Positions 51,196 to 58,428 of a DNA stretch of 64,000 nucleotides are shown one piece after another (the stretch's first letter is position 1; each line of letters starts with the position of its first letter). The position numbers and the translations under genes are program-made. A model generated the notes under the pieces. That model was not told the DNA's origin. It saw only the letters and a program-made list of their open reading frames with translations, and did not search any database. The stretch comes from Denitrificimonas halotolerans (GTDB lineage Bacteria > Pseudomonadota > Gammaproteobacteria > Pseudomonadales > Pseudomonadaceae), in contig NZ_JAXIVU010000002.1 of assembly GCF_034259425.1 (NCBI RefSeq), positions 186,001 to 250,000 of the forward strand. Reading direction: 5' to 3'.

Positions 51196-51222
51196 TTGAT
51201 TTTTCTCCAATTTATGTAAGTT

Positions 51223-51474
51223 TTATGTTGCAAATCTTGCAAAAAATGCAATTAGGATCATGATTAAAAGAGTCGCTCGTATATAAACCCCCCCTGCATC
51301 GCCGAAAGTAATCCTCCTCTTTACCCAGGCTTGATAAGTGTTGATTAATAGCCAGGCAGCCCATAACAACGCGAGCGCCATTAAAAATAGGGAGAACAGT
51401 TCGTAGAACATTGCTGACCCGGCTCCACCGGCGGCAGTTGTGAATGCCGCTTGTTGCTCTGCTGTGAGGCTCAT
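51223..51474 (-). CDS. ICE protein, PFL_4701 family (DUF3262)
   Basis: An 83-residue protein with two membrane helices (about 24-45 and 63-81). It fits TIGR03758/DUF3262, a small protein always next to the pilin-like gene in this ICE family. The start overlaps the end of the RAQPRD gene by four bases. Its function may be as a minor pilin or as a pilus assembly helper. Confidence 0.86.
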   Translation of the reverse strand: MSLTAEQQAAFTTAAGGAGSAMFYELFSLFLMALALLWAAWLLINTYQAWVKRRITFGDAGGVYIRATLLIMILIAFFARFAT

Positions 51475-51842
51475 TTCGAGCTCTCTGAGGCAGTAGTGTT
51501 GAGTTCACGCCTGTCACGAGTGTATGAACTCGCCAGCTCTCCGTGCAGTTCCCGAGGCTGGGCGCGGTTGGGCGTCATGTAATGTTCAATGCCAAGCTGG
51601 ATTTTTTTGAGATCACGCTCCAGGCTTTCATAGTCGAACCAGAAGCGCTCAGTTTCTGTAGGTGTGATTTTTTCGTGTGCAGCAACAGTGATCCGCTGTG
51701 CATTTTTTACTTGCTTCAGAATGAGAGAAAGTTGCTCACGCTCAAAAACCTCACTGGCTATTGCTTGTGTGGACAACAGGCCGCTAAGGACCAATGTGAA
51801 TGTGATTTTTTTAAATCGTGAAAAATGAAAACAAGTATCCAT
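51471..51842 (-). CDS. RAQPRD family ICE protein
   Basis: A 123-residue secreted protein. The signal peptide ends near TQAIASE. The family signature MTPNRAQPRE is present, here with RAQPRE in place of RAQPRD, and a coiled N-terminal half precedes it. TIGR01690 type; the function is unknown, but it is constant in these transfer regions. GGAG lies eight bases before the ATG. A 25-bp dyad lies 69 bases upstream, so this gene begins the second transfer transcript. Confidence 0.9.
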   Translation of the reverse strand: MDTCFHFSRFKKITFTLVLSGLLSTQAIASEVFEREQLSLILKQVKNAQRITVAAHEKITPTETERFWFDYESLERDLKKIQLGIEHYMTPNRAQPRELHGELASSYTRDRRELNTTASESSK

Positions 51843-51910
51843 ATCAGTCGCTCCGCACGTGTGCTGTTATGGATACCTACTTTATGCGGTTCAAAAAAAA
51901 AGAATGCAAA

Positions 51911-51935
51911 AACCCGATACTCGTGGCAGCGGATT
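51911..51935 (-). promoter_or_regulatory. 25-bp ICE dyad before RAQPRD gene (second transfer operon)
   Basis: AACCCGATACTCG then TGGCAGCGGATT. The first 16 bases are identical to the rdgC copy. It lies in the gap of 129 bases between the PFL_4697 and RAQPRD genes. Confidence 0.75.
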
Positions 51936-51971
51936 AAATTGCAGTCAAAATTGGCTCTGCTTGTGTGGTTC

Positions 51972-52697
51972 TTAGAGATACTTCTTGAACGTGGCAATTG
52001 TTACGACGATGGCCACGCCAAGCGAAATCGCACAAGGAATTAGGATTAACTGAGGATGTATGGAAATCGGGGCGGCTAGATAAAGCACCCAAGGAGCAAA
52101 GATTAACGGAACGATCATCATTTTTGCTCGGTGATAAATGAAGCTGCTTTCACGCCCAGCTCCAAACTTACGGATATCTCTTCGCATTAGTCCATCTACT
52201 GACGCCGTCATAATGCTGAGAATAAACAGAGGAATTGAAAGCACTAGAATCGACAATCGAATCATAAAGGTCATGATGACAAACATCGTTGCTAAGATGT
52301 AGTCCTCAGCAATAAGGTAAGCAGTGGCCACGTAAGCAGCTGTACCGTTATTTGCTGCCATGGCCGGTGCGTTTCGAGACAGATCGGCTAAGCCAGTTTT
52401 GACAAACAACCAATCAAATATGGTGTCAAGAATAACGCCAATGGTTGCACCTGGGGAACTTAGAATTAGTGACTGTTTGAAACCATCATCCAGCCAGCTT
52501 AGTTCTGTATCAAGCATGTCTTTGCTATGTTTCCAGCCCTCATCTGGCCACCATAGGGCGATACCAACGTATTCAATAAGCAAAGATATCACGAGAGAAA
52601 TAAGTAGCAGTCCGATCACTTTCCACATCATTCTCCAGGCTTTACCGACGAAGGTTTTCGGTTCTTGGGGCTGCTGTTGGGTTTTTTGTTCAGCCAT
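51972..52697 (-). CDS. ICE protein, PFL_4697 family (DUF4400)
   Basis: A 241-residue inner-membrane protein with about four hydrophobic segments (25-46, 145-170, 200-218 and 220-236). It fits TIGR03747/DUF4400, which follows the coupling protein gene in this ICE family. The start overlaps the last base of the traD stop. Its exact role is unknown. Confidence 0.87.
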   Translation of the reverse strand: MAEQKTQQQPQEPKTFVGKAWRMMWKVIGLLLISLVISLLIEYVGIALWWPDEGWKHSKDMLDTELSWLDDGFKQSLILSSPGATIGVILDTIFDWLFVKTGLADLSRNAPAMAANNGTAAYVATAYLIAEDYILATMFVIMTFMIRLSILVLSIPLFILSIMTASVDGLMRRDIRKFGAGRESSFIYHRAKMMIVPLIFAPWVLYLAAPISIHPQLILIPCAISLGVAIVVTIATFKKYL

Positions 52698-54934
52698 CAG
52701 TAATCACCATCATCCATGTCAACATGGTCATCAGTGTCATCATCACTATCATAGTCGTAATGATCATCAGTACTTTCGAAATCAGTACCATCCCTAGATA
52801 GAGTGTGAAATGCATCGCCTAATGACTCGAAGCCAGTGAGGCCGTTTAGGCCAGCCAATGATGTGGCTGTGGTTGCACTGCTGCTGCTCCACCATGCTCC
52901 TGCATTTTCGTTATAATCTTTTCGCATCTGCATTGCTAATTCCTGCAGGTTGTCCGGCAGATTTTCGTCTGGATCAGGTTTTGGTAGCGGCATACGCACT
53001 TTCCAAAGCTGGCCACCCTCCTGCAGTGAGAACATCTGACCTTTAGGTAGCTTTACGATATGGGCTGGCTCTAACAGTGGCATGCTGGTGGCACTGACCC
53101 TGTCTTGTGAGCTTGAAGTGAAGTCTGTGGCACTGTCTGGGTCTGAAGAATCGGTTGCACCTGATACCAAGGTGTTGGTCAGCACGTTCACTTTCTGTAG
53201 CTGTTTAGTTAGCAGTTCGGCGGTTTTGGTCTCACGCACACGTAGCATCTGCAGCGTGTTGAAGTTACCGACTACTTGACCAGCCTTGGCCGCATTACCA
53301 ATTCGTGCCTCGATGTCACTGATGGTCTGAGTGTAAGCGGTCACCTGCATACCGGCACCACCGCCTTTATTGATTAGAGGGATAAACTCATCACCCATGA
53401 GTTCGTTAAATTCATCTGCATGCAAGTTGATCGGAATCTTGTCTTGGCCAGATCCACCAGGTACACCTTCGTCAATACCGTGCTTGTAAATGTGCCCAGC
53501 AACTGACACAAGGTCAGCAAACATTGAGTTACCAACGGCTGATGCAACCGTTGAGTCCGACATTGCATCCAACCCCACATAAACCACACCCCGTTTACGG
53601 ATGATTTGCATCCAGTCAAAAATTGGGCGTGGATCTGTCATATCGAGATAGTCGGGAGCCAGAAGCTCTGCTGTTTTACCTGTTGTCAGTTTTTCAAGAA
53701 GCGGTAAAAGCGAGGCTACAATTTTGTCAAAATATGTCCGGTCATACCGTACCGCTGAACGCAGTCCATCCATCACCGGATCGTAAAAGCCTGTTTGCGC
53801 AATGTACTGCTCAACTGCTACTACTCGCTTATCACGACCTTGCATATTTCTGGGGATGTTTTTGTCGTTCAGTTTGTTTTCTATTTCTACAATAATTTCC
53901 CAGGCATTTTTATGACCTGCTCGTTCAAAAGCGATATGGGCGTATTCAATGAATAGCTCATCAATGTTTACAACGTGTCGTGCAATTTGAATGTAGTCGG
54001 GCCGGTGTCCGAGTTCGTTTAGTGCTTTTGCAATAATGTTTACAAACCGCCACGCAAACTCGCGGAATGCCGCTGAGTTGCCCTCTCCAGACAGTTGACC
54101 TGAAACCCGTCCAGCGACTTCTGAAATACGCCCAAAGCGACCAATGGCGTTGTATCGAGCCGAAATTTCTGGATAGCCCAAGTGAAACACATAAAATTCT
54201 TTTTGGCGGCCTGCACGCTTGCATTCCATGTACATCCGTTTCAAAAGGTCTGCATCACCCTTGGGGTCAAACATAATTGTTACGTCACCCCGGTGGATGT
54301 CCTGTGTCACGTAAACCTCTGCAAGCCGAGTTTTTCCTACTCGTGTTGTACCAACGACAAGCGTGTGTCCAACTCGCTCAGAAAGAGGTGTGTAGGCATC
54401 TTTTTCGTTTGGTTCAACTCCGTGAATGAATGCCGAACCACCCACGGGTGGCAATGGACGGACAGGATTCCAAGGTGAATCAAGCTGCGTCAGTTTCGGG
54501 ATAAATGACAGGATTGATGTCGTTCCTTCGAGTTTCTTCTCTAGAGATCGGGCTGTACGAAATAGCTTTGAAGGCTCAACAAAGTGTGCTGCCTGTGGGT
54601 CTTGGGCATCCATGAGTCGTTGGGTATGAATGCGGGTCCATTCAAATCCTTTACCCATAAATAAAAATTTATTACTGACAGGTATTTGACTGCTGGTCAT
54701 TTCATAGACTGGCAGACGTTTTAAGTTGCGGCGATACCGGAGGACATCCATACCTTGCTTAAAGCGTATGGCTCCGATCAGGCCGTAACAACCCCCAGCT
54801 GCCCAACCCATACTAGGAGCAAGCGCAACGGCCCACGGCGAATGGACACACAATGCCGCCGCCCCGAAGCAGGTCCATGCAGTATAAAACTCAACGGCAG
54901 GACGTAGTTTTGACTCAAGGATATGTTTGGCCAT
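52697..54934 (-). CDS. traD: type IV coupling protein TraD
   Basis: A 745-residue VirD4-class coupling ATPase. Two N-terminal membrane helices (about 18-55) are followed by the motor domain with Walker A VVGTTRVGKTRLAE (193-206) and Walker B VTIMFDPKGDADL (218-230). The C-terminal tail is strongly acidic, with runs of aspartate (residues 715-745). Such tails can bind relaxosome partners. It delivers the relaxase-DNA complex to the channel. It fits the SXT-TraD type TIGR03743. Confidence 0.94.
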   Translation of the reverse strand: MAKHILESKLRPAVEFYTAWTCFGAAALCVHSPWAVALAPSMGWAAGGCYGLIGAIRFKQGMDVLRYRRNLKRLPVYEMTSSQIPVSNKFLFMGKGFEWTRIHTQRLMDAQDPQAAHFVEPSKLFRTARSLEKKLEGTTSILSFIPKLTQLDSPWNPVRPLPPVGGSAFIHGVEPNEKDAYTPLSERVGHTLVVGTTRVGKTRLAEVYVTQDIHRGDVTIMFDPKGDADLLKRMYMECKRAGRQKEFYVFHLGYPEISARYNAIGRFGRISEVAGRVSGQLSGEGNSAAFREFAWRFVNIIAKALNELGHRPDYIQIARHVVNIDELFIEYAHIAFERAGHKNAWEIIVEIENKLNDKNIPRNMQGRDKRVVAVEQYIAQTGFYDPVMDGLRSAVRYDRTYFDKIVASLLPLLEKLTTGKTAELLAPDYLDMTDPRPIFDWMQIIRKRGVVYVGLDAMSDSTVASAVGNSMFADLVSVAGHIYKHGIDEGVPGGSGQDKIPINLHADEFNELMGDEFIPLINKGGGAGMQVTAYTQTISDIEARIGNAAKAGQVVGNFNTLQMLRVRETKTAELLTKQLQKVNVLTNTLVSGATDSSDPDSATDFTSSSQDRVSATSMPLLEPAHIVKLPKGQMFSLQEGGQLWKVRMPLPKPDPDENLPDNLQELAMQMRKDYNENAGAWWSSSSATTATSLAGLNGLTGFESLGDAFHTLSRDGTDFESTDDHYDYDSDDDTDDHVDMDDGDY

Positions 54935-54945
54935 GCTTTTGCTCC

Positions 54946-55485
54946 CTATTGCTCAATGCTGGTTTTAGTGATGAGCACCGGATAGTGTTTCACGCCAATA
55001 TGTTTCGCTAAATCATCGCCAGGTATTGGTTGCAGCATCAGGTCTGGAGCTATCGTCTGCAGTTCGGCCATTGCTGCAGCGGTGGGTACATTCACAACAA
55101 GTCCTAGAGCATTAAGCTGTTTCAAAATGCTGGAGCGCTCTGAAAGCCATTGCGCAGAGAGCTTGTCGTAACCGATCATGAAAACAGGTTGCACTAGCCC
55201 GCTAGCACTAAGAGTTCTGGACTGGACTGCACCTGGCGTAAGTTGGCTGGTTACTGGAAATGCCGAAAACTGTCCTGGCTTTTGTAGGCGTATATCAGGA
55301 AGCGGTTTCACAGTTTTCTCACCTGAATCAACGCTTAAAGAATCGTAGTAACGCAGCGCGGAAACACCGCCTCGTTGTATCACCAGAGGTTCTAGGCGTT
55401 CTGGAGTCTCTGGCGTGTTCGCTGTCGCAATTGTCGTCGAGGTGGCTGCAATACAGCTGGCTAGCAATAAAAATAAGCGCTTCAT
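54946..55485 (-). CDS. ICE protein, PFL_4695 family
   Basis: A 179-residue secreted protein with signal peptide. The second half (FPVTSQLTPGAVQSRTL, VFMIGYDKLSAQWLSERS, LGLVVNVPTAAAMAELQ) is the TIGR03765 (PFL_4695) domain. It overlaps the transglycosylase gene by four bases and lies 11 bases before traD. The role in the channel is unknown. Confidence 0.9.
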   Translation of the reverse strand: MKRLFLLLASCIAATSTTIATANTPETPERLEPLVIQRGGVSALRYYDSLSVDSGEKTVKPLPDIRLQKPGQFSAFPVTSQLTPGAVQSRTLSASGLVQPVFMIGYDKLSAQWLSERSSILKQLNALGLVVNVPTAAAMAELQTIAPDLMLQPIPGDDLAKHIGVKHYPVLITKTSIEQ

Positions 55486-56033
55486 TTCAGAGTCTCATGT
55501 GAGTGTTTTGGGTTTATGGCTGCTAGGCGGTGCTGTACTGAGTTTTGATAACGTGCAGCGATTGGACCGCCTGCTGGGTAGTGATACAGACCCGTGGCTG
55601 TCGCCCAGCTCCCTGAGTTGCTGTAATGGGTTCGCAGAAGTTTTGCAGCGACGTTGAGGTTTGCGTATGGATCTAGCCCGTCGCACGGAGTTCTAAATGC
55701 GTTTGGATTCCATCCGACATTGATCTGAGCAATACCCACGTCAATGTTTTTGGCATTGTGGGCCTTTAGTGCAATGTGCAGCGCTGTACATGCAGTCTGA
55801 CGACTGTTGTAGTAATAGCTTTTCCCTGCCACATTTAATGTCCAAGGCCACGGACGATAACGACCTGATTTTTGTCGACGATTGGATTCTTGCGTAGCTA
55901 CAGCATAAAGCACAGTAGGTGGAACTTGGTGTGCTGCAGCAATCAGCTGATATGCGCTGGGTATTGGTTCAGCACAGACTTGCTGTGTAACAACGCAGGC
56001 AAGACCGACAGCTAAATATCTATTTTTTGCCAT
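55482..56033 (-). CDS. lytic transglycosylase (VirB1-like)
   Basis: A 183-residue secreted SLT-domain enzyme. The signal peptide ends near VCAEP. The catalytic glutamate is in YAVATQESNRR (E49), followed by NIDVGIAQINVGW and the AAKLLRTHY helix. It cleaves peptidoglycan glycan strands to open space for the secretion channel. It overlaps both neighbouring transfer genes. Confidence 0.92.
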   Translation of the reverse strand: MAKNRYLAVGLACVVTQQVCAEPIPSAYQLIAAAHQVPPTVLYAVATQESNRRQKSGRYRPWPWTLNVAGKSYYYNSRQTACTALHIALKAHNAKNIDVGIAQINVGWNPNAFRTPCDGLDPYANLNVAAKLLRTHYSNSGSWATATGLYHYPAGGPIAARYQNSVQHRLAAINPKHSHETLK

Positions 56034-56776
56034 GCCTGACCGACTCTTTTGAAAGCAAGTGGAAGCTGTTCAGGCTTGACGGCAGCTTGACCAGTAACCA
56101 GTTTCAGCTCATTCTTATTATGATTAAGCGTCACCAGGCGACGCTGCACTTGTTGCGGCTCAATACCGATGCTTGCAGCCCATTCTCGTATTGCATCATC
56201 ACTTGGAGCGTCGATCACGTACACGTCGACTCGTTTCTGACTACCAGCAAATTTGCTGACAACGGCACTACACAGTGTACAATCTAGGCTTACAAACAGT
56301 GTAACGGGGATCTCTTGCAGCCCACCTGAAGGCAGTTGGTGCTTGAGAAAATCAGGCGATGGTTGAGCCTCACCAATCAAAACATTGCCAGGGAACTGCT
56401 CCTTAAACGCTTGGTTATAGGCTCGTTGGTATGCCAATTCACCCTCTACGCGATTAAATTCAGCAATAACTTGTAGCCTTGCATAACGCATACGTTCGAC
56501 ATCAGTTTTCGCTTCAACACCCAAAACAGTTAAAGGGTCTAGGCCTGGACTCCAGTATCCGCGCGGTCCCTCCATAAGGGTTTCATAACGCTTCCATTCA
56601 TCTGCTTCAAGCCCCCAAGAGAGTGCCTTCTGGGCAGCGCTAAAACTCTGCTCAGTGTTAGATGTGTTACTACTTGCTGTCGTCTCCACCACATTGGTTT
56701 TATCAACTGTGGTTGATTGGGCTGAATGTAGGTTTGCTGAAAATATCACCCCGAGGGCAAGAACCAGTCGTTTCAT
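56012..56776 (-). CDS. ICE protein, PFL_4693 family
   Basis: A 254-residue secreted protein with signal peptide. The TIGR03759 features are WGLEADEWKRYETLMEGPRG and SPGLDPLTVLGVEA. The C-terminal half resembles a thioredoxin fold with CTLC, suggesting a disulfide-handling step in the assembly of the secretion channel. It overlaps the PilL gene by four bases at its start. Confidence 0.9.
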   Translation of the reverse strand: MKRLVLALGVIFSANLHSAQSTTVDKTNVVETTASSNTSNTEQSFSAAQKALSWGLEADEWKRYETLMEGPRGYWSPGLDPLTVLGVEAKTDVERMRYARLQVIAEFNRVEGELAYQRAYNQAFKEQFPGNVLIGEAQPSPDFLKHQLPSGGLQEIPVTLFVSLDCTLCSAVVSKFAGSQKRVDVYVIDAPSDDAIREWAASIGIEPQQVQRRLVTLNHNKNELKLVTGQAAVKPEQLPLAFKRVGQAWQKIDI

Positions 56777-57339
56777 TTTTCTGCCTCATCAACTTGGGTG
56801 TTTGAGGGACGTTTGTGAGTGATGAGTCGGGCTTGCGTGTAATCAGGGCGGACTTTAAAGCACACGCCTCGACGAGCCTCATCGACTTCAACCTGATAAG
56901 CAGGGCCAGCTAGTACTTGCAAGGCATTGCGTAGTGTTATAGGACCAATATTTTGGTGGGCTTTTGGCAACGGGAGTTTGTACAGAGTATCAATTGCGTT
57001 ACCTGGTGTAGCTGTACACAGGCTATAACCTGAACCTGCTGTTATCTGATTTAGAGCTGTCTTTACGTTGGTATGCGGATTAGTGGTCTGGAACTGAATA
57101 ATTTGAGCCAAAAGATCGCGCTGTTCAGCGGATGGCCGGGTGCTCACAATGCGGTAACGGCCTTCTCGGATAACGGGTTCGGGCTCACTAAATGCGCCTT
57201 TGGGGTAAATATCTGGAGTGAGTTGCTCTGGGTTTTTGGCTCCCCCTGGGATATAGGTAACAGTTGATTGCGGTTGATTACTGGCACAGCCGACAATAGT
57301 TAAGGCCACTCCGGTAAAGAAAATTATTTTGAGGTTCAT
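56773..57339 (-). CDS. PilL-like N-terminal-domain lipoprotein (TIGR03748)
   Basis: A 188-residue lipoprotein with lipobox TIVGC. It has the PilL N-terminal domain found at the head of ICE transfer regions (YRIVSTRPSAEQRDLLAQII, AGSGYSLC, LRNALQVLAGPAYQVEVDEA). The ATG at 57339 with GGAG eight bases upstream is preferred to the GTG three codons earlier. It is the first gene of the transfer block, with a 25-bp dyad 63 bases upstream. Confidence 0.9.
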   Translation of the reverse strand: MNLKIIFFTGVALTIVGCASNQPQSTVTYIPGGAKNPEQLTPDIYPKGAFSEPEPVIREGRYRIVSTRPSAEQRDLLAQIIQFQTTNPHTNVKTALNQITAGSGYSLCTATPGNAIDTLYKLPLPKAHQNIGPITLRNALQVLAGPAYQVEVDEARRGVCFKVRPDYTQARLITHKRPSNTQVDEAEK

Positions 57340-57401
57340 GCTAAGCACTCCGAATGATGGGAGTTTGCATGATGTCGTGTGAGTTCAAATAAATCAGAAA
57401 C

Positions 57402-57426
57402 AACCTGATATCCGAGTAAGCGGATT
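57402..57426 (-). promoter_or_regulatory. 25-bp ICE dyad before PilL (first transfer operon)
   Basis: AACCTGATATCCG then AGTAAGCGGATT. It shares the fixed 25-bp length, the AACCYGATAYYCG left part and the GRTT right end with the three other sites. Confidence 0.7.
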
Positions 57427-57439
57427 AAGTTTTTCGGAT

Positions 57440-57475
57440 AAAAAGCCGCGCATTTTGTAAATGTGCGGCTTTTTT
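57440..57475 (-). terminator. terminator at the border between metal-uptake operon and ICE
   Basis: AAAAGCCGCGCATTT pairs with AAATGTGCGGCTTTTT (one G-T wobble), with A and T runs. It ends the leftward metal-uptake operon and isolates the transfer promoter. Confidence 0.85.
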
Positions 57476-57624
57476 CACTGGTGGAGTGCGGTTTTTAGGT
57501 AGGCTTCCGCGAATGGCTTGTTTTCTGAGTTATCGAAATTCAGAGCAATAATGTAGCTGGGCTCTTCCCCTGGAATATGCAGTATGGACACGCTAATTAA
57601 ATCGATTTTACTGAACAGCGTCAT
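57475..57624 (-). CDS. possible small protein, 49 aa
   Basis: The frame begins MTLFSKIDLISVSILHIPGE and ends next to the terminator. It starts 19 bases after the DUF2149 gene on the same strand, so it could be the last gene of that operon, but the Shine-Dalgarno is poor. Composition is protein-like. Family unknown. Confidence 0.4.
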   Translation of the reverse strand: MTLFSKIDLISVSILHIPGEEPSYIIALNFDNSENKPFAEAYLKTALHQ

Positions 57625-57643
57625 ACGAACAAATATTCTATAT

Positions 57644-57952
57644 TTATGATTCAGGCACGTAAATTAAACGCCCGTCATCCATTTTATACGTAACTCCAGC
57701 TTTGGCTCCTTGTCCCTGGCCAATTTCACCTGTCGACTCATACTGAGTAATTTCTTTACCCTCTTTAACAGTGATGCGCATATCAGCTTCTCCAGGGTTT
57801 TCAACCACCACAACATTCCCTTGCTTCAATGGATTCAGAGGGTTGGTGACGATAACGATCATTAAAATGCCAATAATAACTAAAAAAAGATCGACTAAGT
57901 TCACCACTGAGACAATCGGATCTTCGGCATCATCGAGCTCTAAAAAGCGCAT
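57644..57952 (-). CDS. DUF2149 family membrane protein (HmuV/PA1925-like)
   Basis: A 102-residue protein with one membrane helix (about 20-40, LVDLFLVIIGILMIVIVTNP) after an acidic start (FLELDDAEDP), and a small C-terminal periplasmic domain. This layout is that of an ExbD-like partner. The ATG at 57952 with GGAG six bases upstream is preferred to the ATG seven codons earlier. It overlaps the end of the ExbB-like gene. It probably forms an energy-transducing pair with it. Confidence 0.85.
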   Translation of the reverse strand: MRFLELDDAEDPIVSVVNLVDLFLVIIGILMIVIVTNPLNPLKQGNVVVVENPGEADMRITVKEGKEITQYESTGEIGQGQGAKAGVTYKMDDGRLIYVPES

Positions 57953-58428
57953 GCTGACTCCTGTGACAAGCATTCAAATTGGCGTAACTCTTGCAACAAC
58001 CATCGTCGGCGGATGGTTAAAATAAAGAAGCTTATACTGGCACTCAATAAGGCTAAAATTACTGCACTAAAGGCCACCACAAGGTTTTCACCCACGCCAT
58101 CAATGTTGCTTTCAGTGAGCGCCAACATTGCAGGGCCCATGGGGATCATGGTCGCAATTAAACCCAGCATCGGGGTACTGCGCGTGGTAATACGCAGCCA
58201 CTCCAATTGCTTTAAAATAAACAGTTCCAAGTCATCGCTACTTCCTCCATGTTCTGCCTGCCAAGAGAGTAAGACTGAAGTGTAACGTTTTCGCTGGCGT
58301 AGCCATGCTTCCCATAAAAAAGCGCCTAGTGCAAAGAGCGCGTAGGTTAAAGATAAAATAATTAACAGTAATACTGGGTATAAAAACACATGGGACAGTT
58401 GATACATGCTCTGTTCTAGGGCATTCAT
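57940..58428 (-). CDS. MotA/TolQ/ExbB family proton channel protein
   Basis: A 162-residue protein with three membrane helices (about 15-37, 85-110 and 120-145). The ExbB/TolQ-type core is PMLGLIATMIPMGPAMLALT. It is shorter than ExbB and of the subtype that accompanies CobN-like genes. It overlaps the CobN-like gene by four bases (ATGA) and the DUF2149 gene by 13, so all three are produced together. It likely uses the proton gradient to drive the TonB receptor or the periplasmic chelatase-like protein. Confidence 0.88.
   Translation of the reverse strand: MNALEQSMYQLSHVFLYPVLLLIILSLTYALFALGAFLWEAWLRQRKRYTSVLLSWQAEHGGSSDDLELFILKQLEWLRITTRSTPMLGLIATMIPMGPAMLALTESNIDGVGENLVVAFSAVILALLSASISFFILTIRRRWLLQELRQFECLSQESACAF

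Larger units (their letters stand above)
3400..57430. mobile_element. integrative and conjugative element (PFL_46xx / MPF-G family), bounds approximate
   Basis: The region holds a contiguous type IV secretion set of the PFL_46xx ICE family (39246-57339). It also holds accessory genes typical of these elements (DUF3275, RadC, RdgC, SNF2-like helicase, SprT-like protein), many toxin-antitoxin pairs, IS fragments and cargo. Several accessory genes share one leader design, and four sites share one operator-like motif, which ties the region into one regulatory unit. The left limit is set by the broken AlbA_2 gene and the right limit by the terminator at 57440-57475. No att repeats, integrase or relaxase were recognised, so the bounds are inferred from gene content only. 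Confidence 0.8.

Noticed and set aside
3385..57475. CRISPR arrays
   Set aside because: The leader repeats are far apart, are each linked to a gene start and have no spacer pattern.
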